From an uncultured Prevotella sp. (lineage in GTDB: Bacteria; Bacteroidota; Bacteroidia; Bacteroidales; Bacteroidaceae), in NCBI GenBank assembly GCA_905236875.1, contig CAJOQT010000056.1, forward strand, positions 1 through 44,978: 44,978 nt of DNA, given 5' to 3'. Both the position numbers and the translations under genes were made by a program. The notes beneath the pieces are model-generated. The model did no database searches. It worked only from the letters and a program-made list of their open reading frames with translations, and was not told where the DNA came from. Positions 16,415 to 25,434 of this stretch are shown one piece after another. The stretch's first letter is position 1; each line of letters starts with the position of its first letter.

Positions 16415-17809
16415 TTATTGCATATCATAGACTACTTGCATTATTTTCTTGCCTAACGCATCGGCTTGTTCCATGGTTGCGGCCTCGCTATATACACGGA
16501 TAATTGGCTCGGTGTTAGACTTTCGCAGGTGTACCCAACAGTCGGCAAAATCAATCTTTACTCCGTCAATATCGTTGACCTTTTCATCCTTATACAACTC
16601 CTTAACTTTCTCCAGAATAGCATCTACGTCAGTCTGTGGTGTCAGGTCGATACGGTTCTTTGCAATGAAATAGTTAGGGAACTGTTGACGCAACTCGCTG
16701 ACTTTGCACTCTTTATGGGCAAGCAACGAGAGGAAAAGGGCAATGCCTACAAGGGCATCACGGCCGTAATGACTCTTCGGATAGATAACACCGCCATTGC
16801 CTTCGCCACCGATGACGGCCCCAACCTCCTTCATCTTTGTCGTGACATTCACCTCTCCAACGGCGGCAGCGAAATACTGGCCACCGTGCTTCTCTGTCAC
16901 GTCACGCAGGGCGCGGGTGGAACTGAGATTTGAGACGGTACTAATGATAGAACCATTTGCCACCGTGTTCTGCAATACGTAGTCAGCAACACTGACCAGC
17001 GTGTATTCCTCGCCATACATTGTACCGTCTTCGCAAATAAATGCCAAACGGTCAACGTCGGGATCGACCACAATGCCAAGATCATAGCGACCCTTCTTCA
17101 ACTCATCCATAATACCCGTCAGGTTCTTCTCCAGCGGTTCTGGGTTGTGAGCGAAGTCGCCATTCGGTTCACTATTGAGTATTTTATAACCAACACCCAG
17201 ACGCTCCAGCAGTTTTGGCAGGATAACTGCCCCTACAGAGTTGATGGCATCGACGCATACCGTGAAGCGGGCTTGCTTGATGGCCGCAGTATCCACCAGA
17301 TCCAAATCCAGAACACTCTGGATGTGACGGTCGTCAAAACTGTCGTCCTCGAAATAATGCCCCAGCTGGTCAACATCGGCATAGTCGAAGTCTTCGCGTT
17401 CGGCTATGGCAAGTACCTCGGCGCCGTCCTGTGCGGTCAGAAACTCTCCCTCGCTGTTGAGCAGCTTTAGGGCGTTCCACTGGCGTGGGTTGTGAGAAGC
17501 TGTGATGATGATTCCGCCATCGGCTCCGCTCATCCGGACTGCCAGTTCCGTGGTAGGCGTTGTTGCCAGACCGATGTTGATGACATCACAGCCCATGCCC
17601 ATGAGGGTACCGCATACGACATTCTTTACCATCTCGCCTGAGATGCGTGCGTCGCGGCCGACCACAATTTTCAATTTCTCCTTTTTACTTTTTTTGATAA
17701 AGGTGGTATATGCTGATGTGAACTTTACAATGTCTAAAGGATTCAGGGTATCACCTGCTCGTCCGCCAATGGTTCCGCGGATTCCTGAAATGGATTTAAT
17801 AAGTGTCAT
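16415..17809 (-). CDS. glmM: Phosphoglucosamine mutase / phosphohexomutase
   Basis: Converts glucosamine-6-phosphate to glucosamine-1-phosphate for UDP-GlcNAc, hence peptidoglycan and LPS (family knowledge). The alpha-D-phosphohexomutase fold is intact: the active-site loop TASHNP (103-108, Ser105 is the phosphoserine), the metal loop DPDVDRLAF, the sugar loop GGEGNGGVIYP and the phosphate loop SNTEPIIRV near the C-terminus. The sugar loop reads GGEGNGG rather than GGE(Q/M)SGH of classical GlmM/PMM, so substrate preference cannot be fixed from sequence. The length of 464 is normal. It is the third gene of the run DHH phosphoesterase, DUF4827, GlmM, only 6 bases after the DUF4827 gene. Confidence 0.88.
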   Translation of the reverse strand: MTLIKSISGIRGTIGGRAGDTLNPLDIVKFTSAYTTFIKKSKKEKLKIVVGRDARISGEMVKNVVCGTLMGMGCDVINIGLATTPTTELAVRMSGADGGIIITASHNPRQWNALKLLNSEGEFLTAQDGAEVLAIAEREDFDYADVDQLGHYFEDDSFDDRHIQSVLDLDLVDTAAIKQARFTVCVDAINSVGAVILPKLLERLGVGYKILNSEPNGDFAHNPEPLEKNLTGIMDELKKGRYDLGIVVDPDVDRLAFICEDGTMYGEEYTLVSVADYVLQNTVANGSIISTVSNLSSTRALRDVTEKHGGQYFAAAVGEVNVTTKMKEVGAVIGGEGNGGVIYPKSHYGRDALVGIALFLSLLAHKECKVSELRQQFPNYFIAKNRIDLTPQTDVDAILEKVKELYKDEKVNDIDGVKIDFADCWVHLRKSNTEPIIRVYSEAATMEQADALGKKIMQVVYDMQ

Positions 17810-17815
17810 GTGTAA

Positions 17816-18442
17816 TTATTTTTCTTTTTCCAACGTTAATACATAGAAACAAGGATAGACGTTCTGTTGGGCGTATGCTTGTCCTTGGGAGTGAGGAACA
17901 ATCATCTTAACCTTAGCTATCTCATCACCAGCAGTCATTGGACGACCAAGGTTTACATAATGCAGGGCCAGCAGGAAAGCATTGGGTACCGCAGTCGAAC
18001 CGTATGCCGACATCATAAGTCCGGACACGAAAGAACCAGTGATGCTGGCATCAGTACGTTTTACGCTCATCTTGTCAACATATCTGGCATTTATGTCATT
18101 GCGCAGTTGCATAGTGTCAGCCAGTATGTTATATTCGGAAAAACGACACAGAACATTCACCGTCTTGTTTTCTCCAAGCCTCTCGCCACAGCCCTTACGC
18201 ACAACCTGCAGGTAGATGCCCGACTTCTCCAAATAGACATATTCGTTCTTGCTGACATCGGTTGTGCTGTCTTGCTGGACAAATTGTGACTCGGTAATCA
18301 CCGAAATCTCCTGATTACGGATAAATGCCGTGATGGCGTTACGTTCCTTCTCCTTTTTTTCGCCATACGTCTCATAGTCATTGCAGCTGGTTATCAGCAC
18401 TGACACCAGCACAAAAAGCAATGCATAAACAGACTTCTTCAT
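17816..18442 (-). CDS. DUF4827 lipoprotein
   Basis: The 208-residue protein has a lipoprotein signal (MKKSVYALLFVLVSVLITSC, lipobox ITSC). The body resembles DUF4827 proteins, which are thought to have an FKBP-like fold; KSGIYLQVVRKGCGERLGENKTVNVLCRF is the kind of segment seen in FKBP-type domains. ATG 18442 is preceded by GGAAAAGAT. A longer frame would need a TTG start at 18460 and would add only six residues. The position between the DHH phosphoesterase and glmM supports the assignment. The molecular function is unknown. Confidence 0.8.
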   Translation of the reverse strand: MKKSVYALLFVLVSVLITSCNDYETYGEKKEKERNAITAFIRNQEISVITESQFVQQDSTTDVSKNEYVYLEKSGIYLQVVRKGCGERLGENKTVNVLCRFSEYNILADTMQLRNDINARYVDKMSVKRTDASITGSFVSGLMMSAYGSTAVPNAFLLALHYVNLGRPMTAGDEIAKVKMIVPHSQGQAYAQQNVYPCFYVLTLEKEK

Positions 18443-18486
18443 ATCTTTTCCTGTCTCCAAAAGCTTATTCCTTTTTATTTTCTGCG

Positions 18487-18494
18487 CAAAGGTA
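18487..18494 (-). promoter_or_regulatory. Possible -7 element for DUF4827-glmM
   Basis: The minus strand reads TACCTTTG 45 bases before the DUF4827 ATG. No good TTTG is seen 19-20 bases upstream, so this would be a weak or differently regulated promoter. Confidence 0.4.
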
Positions 18495-18540
18495 CGACTT
18501 TTTAATGAAGAATGATGAATGAAGAAAGAAGAAAATGCTG

Positions 18541-18600
18541 CTACCTTTCAACTTTTTAACTATTAAGCCAGTCAACCCCTTTACCTTTTAACCTTTTAAC
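18541..18600. repeat. T/C-rich spacer repeat supplying the DHH gene end (family F)
   Basis: Units such as CTACCTTTCAAC, TTTTTAAC, TTTACC and TTTTAACC. The right end provides the last codons of the DHH phosphoesterase gene (MLKG and TAA on the minus strand). Confidence 0.65.
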
Positions 18601-19625
18601 ATCGATTCAAAATGCAGGAAGGCTTGTTGTGTAATCTTGACTGCTTCATCCATGCTGCAGTTGAGTCTGCCGCCAGCAGCATTCAGGTGCCCGCCGCCAT
18701 TGAAAAATGTTTCTGCCATCTTGTTGCAGGGAAAGGTATCAACGGAACGCAGACTCACCCATACCATATTGTCGCGTTCGGTATCTTCGCGCAACGACAC
18801 GGAGAGTTTCAGCCCCTTGATTTGTAAGGGCATATTAACGAGTCCTTCAGCATCACCTTTCATGAAATGGAAGTTACGCAGGTCCTGACGGGTCAGCGTG
18901 AAGTAACTGGCGTGACGCTGTTGATCGACCACAAGTTTTTTCAGCATCACGTAACCGGTCAGTCGCAGGCGGTTCTCGCTATAGTTGTGATAGACATTCC
19001 GATAGATCTTGTCTTTGTTGATATTTTTTGTCAGCAGTTGCGAGATGATGAAGAAGATGTCAGGATTGTTGGAGTTGTAGGTAAACCCTCCTGTATCGGT
19101 CATCATGCCACAATAGACGGGCACGGCAAAATGCTTTCCTAAAGCTTCAAAGCCGCCTAACTGCCACACCAGACGGAATACTAACTCGCAGGTCGATGAA
19201 GCATCGGGGTGTGAAATGGTGAGTGCTGTCTGCATGTCAGGGTCCAGATGATGGTCTATCAGAATCTTCTTGCCTGCCGCAGCAGTCAGTGTGTCGGCCA
19301 TCTTGTCTGTCCGTGATGCCATGTTGAAGTCCAGACAACAAATCAGGTCTGCCGTTTTCAGCAACAGGTCTGCATGTTCCTTGTGCTTGTCATAACGGAT
19401 AATTTTCTCGGTGTTCGGCAACCACTGCAGATAGTCTGGATATTGGTCGGGCACAATGACAACAGAGTCTTTACCCTGACTGCGCAGAAATTCCGCCCAG
19501 CCCAGACATGAACCTACTGCATCACCGTCAGGATTCATGTGACAGCAAAGCACGATGGTCGTTGAATCGGCAATTAGTTGTTGCAGGAGCGTCAGCTCCT
19601 TATCGGAAAGAATGGGATTTAGCAT
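18588..19625 (-). CDS. DHH-family phosphoesterase (NrnA-like)
   Basis: Probably hydrolyses nanoRNA oligonucleotides and/or pAp, as NrnA proteins do. DHH domain motifs are present: HMNPDGDAVGS (29-39, metal-binding Asp33 and Asp35), a conserved Asp in CCLDFN, and the DHH signature IDHHLDPD near 132. The C-terminal DHHA1 domain carries GGGHLNAAGGR near 308. The 345-residue length is typical. The stop and last residues MLKG are supplied by the T/C-rich repeat that follows, so the native tail may be altered. It is the first gene upstream of DUF4827 and glmM. Confidence 0.9.
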   Translation of the reverse strand: MLNPILSDKELTLLQQLIADSTTIVLCCHMNPDGDAVGSCLGWAEFLRSQGKDSVVIVPDQYPDYLQWLPNTEKIIRYDKHKEHADLLLKTADLICCLDFNMASRTDKMADTLTAAAGKKILIDHHLDPDMQTALTISHPDASSTCELVFRLVWQLGGFEALGKHFAVPVYCGMMTDTGGFTYNSNNPDIFFIISQLLTKNINKDKIYRNVYHNYSENRLRLTGYVMLKKLVVDQQRHASYFTLTRQDLRNFHFMKGDAEGLVNMPLQIKGLKLSVSLREDTERDNMVWVSLRSVDTFPCNKMAETFFNGGGHLNAAGGRLNCSMDEAVKITQQAFLHFESMLKG

Positions 19626-19637
19626 ATTATATATTCA

Positions 19638-19745
19638 ATTAGTAATGTATAATGAGTAATTATGATTACTTTTATAGGGGACCACTCATATCGTAGTGAT
19701 TACCAGCTTGTAAGTAACCATAATTACTCATTGTTGATTACTAAT
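19638..19745. repeat. MITE-like inverted repeat
   Basis: Imperfect inverted-repeat arms of about 34 bases at 19638-19671 and 19712-19745 share ATTAGTAAT, then AATGAGTAATTATG, then TTACTT, differing only in four bases between the blocks and one later base. The 40-base centre is unrelated. It fills the gap between the nucleotidyltransferase and DHH genes. No transposase is present. As RNA it would form a long hairpin. Confidence 0.75.
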
Positions 19746-19753
19746 TATTAGTT

Positions 19754-20695
19754 CTAAAAGAGTTGATTCGGATAAACGCCCTCATCCACCAGCTGCTGTA
19801 TGCGCTGAACAGTTGATTCACGGTCGGCAGCGTATGTCACGCCAAACCACTTCGAGGTGGTGTCAAGCACCTTCACTGTTGCCGTCTTTTCATTGATGAG
19901 TTTGTTGACCATCAAGGGAATGAAGAATTCCGCCTTCAGGTTCTCCATGTTCTTCGGGTCGCTGAGGAACTCCTTGAACTCAGCCTCTGAATATTCAAAA
20001 TAGTCGGGTGTGAAACCCCACATGTTCATGGAAACCGGTGTCTTTTCATCGACAGCCACCCAACGGCCTTCCTCATCCTTATAGCGAATGGCTTCTGTTG
20101 CAGCACCTGCATTGGAGCCATCCTCGGCACAGCGTACAATCTCCGTACGTTCTACAACGGTAGTGAGATGACCATCAGCGTCTGTCGAACAGATACCACG
20201 GGCTACCGTACCATTCTCACTCAATGTATTACCAACGCGGAATCCCACCATGGCATACTGGTTCTTGGCACCTTCAGGAAGCTCGGCCAGGAACTTGCCA
20301 ATGACCTTGAAGGCATCGCGGTTGTAGAAGTCGTCACAGTTGATGACACAGAACGGTTCTTTGATGACGTCTTCACCCATCAGCACCGCATGGTTGGTGC
20401 CCCATGGCTTCTGACGTCCTTCGGGAACACTGAAGCCTTCAGGTAGTGAGTCGAGTGCCTGGAAGCACAGCTCACACTTTACCTTGCCTTCGTATTTGGC
20501 GAGGATCTGTGTGCGGAACTGTTCTTCGAAATCCTTGCGGATAACCCAGACAATCTTACCGAAACCAGCCTCGATAGCGTCATAAATACTATAGTCCATG
20601 ATGGTTTCTCCGTTAGGACCCAGTCCGTCGAGCTGTTTTAGACCACCATAGCGGCTACCCATACCGGCTGCCAATAGAAATAATGTAGGTTTCAT
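19754..20695 (-). CDS. Sugar-phosphate nucleotidyltransferase family protein
   Basis: The 313-residue protein has the NTP-transferase signature at the N-terminus (LLAAGMGSRYGGLKQLDGLGPNGETIMDYSI, about 6-37). The metal-site motif follows (FCVINCDDFYNRDAF, about 115-130), then typical downstream blocks such as NGTVARGIC and VSMNMWGFTPDYF. It makes a nucleotide-activated sugar, but the sugar and nucleotide cannot be read from sequence. It has no obvious partner gene next to it. The start at 20695 gives the signature at its usual position. Confidence 0.85.
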   Translation of the reverse strand: MKPTLFLLAAGMGSRYGGLKQLDGLGPNGETIMDYSIYDAIEAGFGKIVWVIRKDFEEQFRTQILAKYEGKVKCELCFQALDSLPEGFSVPEGRQKPWGTNHAVLMGEDVIKEPFCVINCDDFYNRDAFKVIGKFLAELPEGAKNQYAMVGFRVGNTLSENGTVARGICSTDADGHLTTVVERTEIVRCAEDGSNAGAATEAIRYKDEEGRWVAVDEKTPVSMNMWGFTPDYFEYSEAEFKEFLSDPKNMENLKAEFFIPLMVNKLINEKTATVKVLDTTSKWFGVTYAADRESTVQRIQQLVDEGVYPNQLF

Positions 20696-20767
20696 TTTAT
20701 TCGATGTTTTGATTTGAAAATCCTTTCGACCTTCAGAACAAGCGCCCCTTCGGGTCGGGCGGAAGTT

Positions 20768-22126
20768 TTATGCTGTTGTTTCTTTCTTCTTGTTGGCTAA
20801 TTCCTTGATTTTGTCCTTCCCCTTGAAGGCAAACAGCCAGATAAGCAGACCGGCGATGACCAGCAGGGTAATACCCAATAGCGGACGGTAGAAGATCCAT
20901 GCTACGGCAATGACGATGAGCGACCACACGACACCAACGACAGTGCAGACGATACCTACACCGAAGCCCACGATGTTCGATACGAATGGAACGACCTTCA
21001 GCACCGTCTCAATAATGCCAAAGATGCTCTTCAGTCCGATGATTACCATGAAGGCGCCCAGCAGGCGGAAGATCCACTTCATCATGTTGTTGCTGCTCTC
21101 AGCAGCATCAACCATCTCCTCGCCGGATTTTTTACCCATTGTAAGTTTCTGGAATGTCTCCTTGTTCTTTGCTTTATAAGGCTTGAAGCTATCACCATCG
21201 ACCACAGCCATAATGGATACCTTGGCTGGCATTACCTTAACGAAAGTGACGCGTACATCGCCCACCTCAGGAGAACCGGGAACGCGACCGAAGTACAGCA
21301 TGTTACCTGCCTGGTGTACATACTCCAGCTCAACTTTATTTGCAGAATGGGCCATCAGACTGTCAGTGGCTGCCTTGATGGAATCTGCCACTGCTTTGGC
21401 GGAGTCAGAGAGTACAACATTCTCAACGGCAGGCTGAGTATTTACAGGTGTTGCCTGAGTAGAGGTAGTTCCATAGAACCGCTCATAAGCTGTCTTTGTA
21501 CTCTGGTTAAGTTGTTTCAGCAAGTCTTCGGCGATAGCCAGTTCCATGTCTTCATATGAAGTTATACTCGTAATCTGACTTGAGTTGAGCTTATAGGCAC
21601 CGAATGATACATTTTCTGCATACAGTTCCAAAGGATCAATGGTAGTCAGTACAAAGTTCTTGTTCTGATAAGCAGGGTCTTTGAAGTCGGATGATTCTTC
21701 GGGTTCACTTACCCACGCTTTCGTATAAGTATAGGTAGTTTTTGTTTCCTGGCTGCCACCCAGTTTGTCTTTCGATTCACTGTGTTCCTCCTGCACCCAC
21801 TGGTAGTATTCCACTTTTCGTGTAAGTGAAATAGCTTTAGCACCTATGCCGAACTGTGAATCTGACAGAGAGTCTTCAGTAGTGGCCATGGCTGTGGCAT
21901 GTATCAGTTCTCCGTCCAAGGCTGCATTTTTCTTGTTCGGGTTTTCCATTTCCACGTAATTGTCCCTTACCTCGTCAAGCATGTCGCTCGTACGAACGGT
22001 ACGCCCTTCGTTCCACCACAGCAGGACAGTTCCTGCAATGAAGAGTAAAATGCCGAAGCCAATACCTCCGCACGAACTCTTTACTCGCGAGCCATAGCTC
22101 GTTGTTTTTGTTTCTGTGTATGCCAT
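20768..22126 (-). CDS. TMEM43 (LUMA)-family membrane protein
   Basis: The 452-residue protein matches the TMEM43 family. It has an N-terminal membrane helix followed by LLWWNEGRTVRTSDMLDEVR, the domain block VEYYQWVQEEHSES with KLGGSQETKTTYTYTKAWVSEP, and three or four C-terminal helices (about 345-445). The family is known from eukaryotes (nuclear envelope/ER) and many bacteria; the bacterial role is unknown. An acidic, low-complexity part near 225-270 (TSTQATPVNTQPAVENVVLS) is unlike the rest. It has no close partner; the upstream gap is AT-rich repeat. Confidence 0.85.
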   Translation of the reverse strand: MAYTETKTTSYGSRVKSSCGGIGFGILLFIAGTVLLWWNEGRTVRTSDMLDEVRDNYVEMENPNKKNAALDGELIHATAMATTEDSLSDSQFGIGAKAISLTRKVEYYQWVQEEHSESKDKLGGSQETKTTYTYTKAWVSEPEESSDFKDPAYQNKNFVLTTIDPLELYAENVSFGAYKLNSSQITSITSYEDMELAIAEDLLKQLNQSTKTAYERFYGTTSTQATPVNTQPAVENVVLSDSAKAVADSIKAATDSLMAHSANKVELEYVHQAGNMLYFGRVPGSPEVGDVRVTFVKVMPAKVSIMAVVDGDSFKPYKAKNKETFQKLTMGKKSGEEMVDAAESSNNMMKWIFRLLGAFMVIIGLKSIFGIIETVLKVVPFVSNIVGFGVGIVCTVVGVVWSLIVIAVAWIFYRPLLGITLLVIAGLLIWLFAFKGKDKIKELANKKKETTA

Positions 22127-22132
22127 AATAAT

Positions 22133-22160
22133 TTACAATTTGACGATTTACTATTTACGA
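22133..22160. repeat. AT-rich spacer repeat upstream of the TMEM43 gene
   Basis: ACAATTTGACGATTTAC and TATTTACG units of the type seen between cydA and cydB. Confidence 0.5.
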
Positions 22161-22186
22161 ATTCTCTCTTATTCTTTTACTTTTTA

Positions 22187-22891
22187 TTACTTCAATCCCC
22201 TCCATGTTCCAACAATGTTCTTGCACTGTGTGTAGCAAGACGGACAATTATAGACCTTGTAGAGTCCGTTGCCATCGGGTTTGAAGATCTCCACTTGACG
22301 CTGCTCGGTGTCCCAGCCCTTGGCTAATATATATATAAAAGTATCGGTACCGCCAGTTACCTGTTGCGGTTTATTGACCGAGGCACACATCTCTACGGTA
22401 TAGGGATACGACGGGGTATAGGCATTCTTGGACGTTGCGCCCTTCAACAGGGCAGCTGCCATGTAACGCTGCGTATAGCTGTCACTGTAGTCACCGTTTG
22501 TCGGCAGCTTGGTCTTCAGGATACGAATGATACCGCTTACGGTAGCAGAGCTGTTGCAGATGAGATGGAAACACTGCTCGCCGACCTCAGCATCCCGTGC
22601 ATACATTTCTATGGCCATGGGAATCATGGCTGCTGTACCTTGGATGCTACGGCCTAACAGCCCTTTATAGACAGCTTCAAACTCCTGATAGTCGGAGGGA
22701 ACATGGGTGAACGTTACGGTAGCAGTGGCTTTCTTCAGCGGAGAACGCACCAGGGCGTTAGTCTTGATTTTTCCATTCACGGTGTAGGTGTGTCCACCAT
22801 ACGTCATGCTGTTGCCGTCGTTCTGGGCCATAACGGCTACTACGCAGAACAAGGCGACCAACAACAGGGTCATTCTTCTGTTTTTCTTCAT
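22187..22891 (-). CDS. Secreted protein, DUF6935-like
   Basis: The 234-residue protein has a signal peptide (MKKNRRMTLLLVALFCVVAVMAQ). The mature part has a helical centre (EFEAVYKGLLGRSIQGTAAMIPMAIEMYARD) and a beta-rich C-terminus ending NCPSCYTQCKNIVGTWRGLK with a Cys cluster. It resembles a Bacteroidota family I believe is DUF6935, but that name is from memory. I set the start at ATG 22891 because the promoter (-7 at 22924-22931) lies upstream of it and downstream of the longer frame's start. The function is unknown. Confidence 0.7.
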   Translation of the reverse strand: MKKNRRMTLLLVALFCVVAVMAQNDGNSMTYGGHTYTVNGKIKTNALVRSPLKKATATVTFTHVPSDYQEFEAVYKGLLGRSIQGTAAMIPMAIEMYARDAEVGEQCFHLICNSSATVSGIIRILKTKLPTNGDYSDSYTQRYMAAALLKGATSKNAYTPSYPYTVEMCASVNKPQQVTGGTDTFIYILAKGWDTEQRQVEIFKPDGNGLYKVYNCPSCYTQCKNIVGTWRGLK

Positions 22892-22923
22892 AAGTTTTAC
22901 GGTTTGATTGTTATTTCGATGTG

Positions 22924-22955
22924 CAAAGATAATGTAATTTGAGCGAAAAGCCAAA
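22924..22955 (-). promoter_or_regulatory. Promoter of the DUF6935-like gene
   Basis: On the minus strand TTTG (22952-22955), a 20-base spacer and TATCTTTG (22924-22931). This rules out a start at 22954 for the downstream gene. Confidence 0.8.
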
Positions 22956-22983
22956 CATTATTGTAAAAAAGTTAATATCAGAA

Positions 22984-25434
22984 TCAGAACGGATAGCCGA
23001 TAGCGAAGTGGAGTGTTTGGTCACGTGAGAAACTGCGGGCATTGAAATAACCACTTCTTTCTGTCGCCTCGTATGGCAAGTGCAGACCGATACCCCAGTC
23101 TATGCGTAGCACGAGAAAGTCGAGATCGTAGCGCAGGCCAATACCTGTACCGACAGCCAACTGATCAAAGAACTTTGAGAAACGGAACTTCGAGTTGGAA
23201 TAAACGATTCGATAGGCATCTTCTATTTCTATATCATCATCGGTAGAGAAGTAACCCAAGTCATTTAAGTTCCAGACGTTTCCAGCATCCACGAACAACG
23301 CACCGTAGAGATTTCCGAAGAGCTGGCGCCGGTATTCAGCATTGAATATCAGCTTGAGTGATCCGTTCTGAAAGATATACGAAAACTGACGGTTGTTGAA
23401 GTAGTCATAATAGCCGCCAGGACCTACGGAGCGGACACTGTAGGCACGTATGCTGTTAGCTCCTCCTACGTAGAACATCTCATTAAGGGGTAAGGTCTCA
23501 CTGTTGCCAAAGGGGAAAATGATACCGCCATTGAAATGAGCCACGAATTGTGACTGTAGGTCAAGTTTCCATGTTTTGGTAAAGTCGGTTTCTAAACGGA
23601 TGAACTGTGAATAAGGGTTTTTAAATAGCTTCTTATCTACTTCGTTCCATTTGCCGCGTCCCAAAGCCATGAAAGCGAGTGAGGTCAGGTTGCCCGATTC
23701 GGCAATTGTGGTCTCCCAACGTATGGGATTACGGACGGTAGAAGGACTGGAATAAGTATATGTATAACGCATTTCCGGGATGCAATAATCTTCCATAGTG
23801 GCAGCCAGATAGAGATTTTTGGCCATGATGGAGTCAAACTCGTCAGTGCTGCTGTTGATAAACTGGTACTTCACCGTAATCGGCGAAAACTCATGACGGC
23901 TGCTCTCGCTGGTCTGCCAGCGATAGGTCAGTTCTCCGGAATTGACGTGCATCTTATAGTATCCGGGTCGGCGGATGATGTCGGTAGAGAGCTTGACCAG
24001 CGTGGTAGGGGTGGAGTAGAAGCGGCGTCGGCGGATACGGCGTCCCTGACTGTCAAGGCGTGGACTGCTGTTATTAAAGAAGGGAGCAATGATTCGTGGA
24101 AACTCAATACTGGCATCGGCACCATAGTTGTAGTTGCTCATGTCCGAACCGCCGCTGGTGCTCCACTCGTAGGAGCCGTGCAGGTTTATGTCAATCTTCT
24201 CACCTCCATGAAACGCATTACGACGTGTCAGACCGAGCTTTAGCTCTGGGCCGACTCGTCCGATGGTACGACCGTTGAAATTGGTTTCCACATAGAAGTC
24301 GTAGGGCTTGTCGAAGGTGCAGTTGACCGTCACGTCGAGTGAGTCGCTGACAGAGCCTTCTGTGCCTGCTGGCCGAGGAGTGAACTGCATGTCTATCATA
24401 GAGAAAAGACCTGTGGCGTTCAGTTTCGATACAGACTCCAGATAGCTGTCGTAACTATAGGCTCGGCGGGGGCGGATCCTCATGGCTGACATGATGAAGC
24501 GTGGGGCTATAGGGGGCTTCTTCCCGTTGTAACGGAGTTTGAAGGTACGTCGTACCAAGGAGTCGGTATATTGCTCACGTGCTGACTTGCGTAGGTTGAT
24601 GTTAACACGGCCGATATACCAGATACGCTTGGCCACCTCCGGCACGTCGTTTTCCAGCTGAAGGCGCAGTTGGGCGCGTCCGGGAACGGCAAACGTGTCG
24701 GCCAGATAGCCGGCATAGCCCGTCTGGTAGTAGTAATAGCCGTTGTTGCGGAAGAGCAGTGCCAGACGGTTACGCTCTGCATCAAGGTCTGCTACATTGA
24801 AGGGATCGCCAGTATGTAGCATGGCCTCGTCTGACGTGGCACTTATGAGACTGTCAGCATCGGCGGGAAAACCGATATACTCCAGCGTGTCGATGGTAAA
24901 CAGATGTCCCATATCGACAAAATAGGCAATCTTGGCTTTTTGCGGATTCTTCTGCGTCACAACGTCATACCCGACATTTCCATGAAAATAGCCGTGTTTA
25001 TAAAGCAGTGACTGCGCGACGGAAGCACGCAGTTCCGGATTAACCTGACTCATTAGGACAGGAGCCTTTCCGAAGGTGGAGGTCATCCATTTCGAGAAAC
25101 CGCTCTCTCCTTTGGAAAAGAGGTTCCACACCCATAGGCCGGGGGCAAAGCGTGTCCGGTAGTATGAACTGCCAAAGAGCGCACCATTGGGAGCAGTAGC
25201 CAGTGCCGCCTCTATCTCTTCCTTTGTGGAAGCGGCATAGTTGCTGCCGTCATCATCATTGTATTGTATCTTCTTCAGACCGACAAACAGCTGGTCACCT
25301 TCTGGGATGCCGTTCGTCGTGGAACAAGACGAGAGAAGGAGGAGAAGAAGAAATCCTACCCCTAACCCCTCCACAAGGGAGGAGAATAAGTGCTGTGAGA
25401 GGAATCTATCTGTGATTCTGCGGAATGCTGTCAT
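22984..25434 (-). CDS. tamL: TamL: lipidated TamA/BamA-family outer-membrane protein
   Basis: Outer-membrane assembly protein of the Omp85 superfamily, partner of TamB. The start at ATG 25434 gives MTAFRRITDRFLSQHLF, then a signal core and a lipobox (LLLSSC, Cys37), so it is a lipoprotein as in Bacteroidota TamL. About 816 residues: POTRA-like repeats (about 40-390), then a 16-strand barrel domain ending in Phe (HFAIGYPF). It overlaps the end of tamB by 29 bases. Part of its signal peptide (SLVEGLGVG) is encoded by a C/G-rich palindromic repeat copy at 25355-25390, so the n-region is repeat-derived. A longer frame to 25740 exists but lies inside tamB and is not credible. Confidence 0.88.
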   Translation of the reverse strand: MTAFRRITDRFLSQHLFSSLVEGLGVGFLLLLLLSSCSTTNGIPEGDQLFVGLKKIQYNDDDGSNYAASTKEEIEAALATAPNGALFGSSYYRTRFAPGLWVWNLFSKGESGFSKWMTSTFGKAPVLMSQVNPELRASVAQSLLYKHGYFHGNVGYDVVTQKNPQKAKIAYFVDMGHLFTIDTLEYIGFPADADSLISATSDEAMLHTGDPFNVADLDAERNRLALLFRNNGYYYYQTGYAGYLADTFAVPGRAQLRLQLENDVPEVAKRIWYIGRVNINLRKSAREQYTDSLVRRTFKLRYNGKKPPIAPRFIMSAMRIRPRRAYSYDSYLESVSKLNATGLFSMIDMQFTPRPAGTEGSVSDSLDVTVNCTFDKPYDFYVETNFNGRTIGRVGPELKLGLTRRNAFHGGEKIDINLHGSYEWSTSGGSDMSNYNYGADASIEFPRIIAPFFNNSSPRLDSQGRRIRRRRFYSTPTTLVKLSTDIIRRPGYYKMHVNSGELTYRWQTSESSRHEFSPITVKYQFINSSTDEFDSIMAKNLYLAATMEDYCIPEMRYTYTYSSPSTVRNPIRWETTIAESGNLTSLAFMALGRGKWNEVDKKLFKNPYSQFIRLETDFTKTWKLDLQSQFVAHFNGGIIFPFGNSETLPLNEMFYVGGANSIRAYSVRSVGPGGYYDYFNNRQFSYIFQNGSLKLIFNAEYRRQLFGNLYGALFVDAGNVWNLNDLGYFSTDDDIEIEDAYRIVYSNSKFRFSKFFDQLAVGTGIGLRYDLDFLVLRIDWGIGLHLPYEATERSGYFNARSFSRDQTLHFAIGYPF
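25355..25390. repeat. C/G-rich palindromic repeat inside the TamL signal peptide (family B)
   Basis: Contains CCTACCCCTAACCCCTCC and its partner GGGAGG. On the minus strand it encodes SLVEGLGVG, just before the hydrophobic core and lipobox. Confidence 0.7.

Noticed and set aside
20696..20767. Terminator between the TMEM43 and nucleotidyltransferase genes
   Set aside because: A CGCCC/GGGCG pairing exists but it is weak and has no T-run on the minus strand.
22892..22954. N-terminal extension of the DUF6935-like gene
   Set aside because: It contains the promoter of the gene and would hide the signal peptide.
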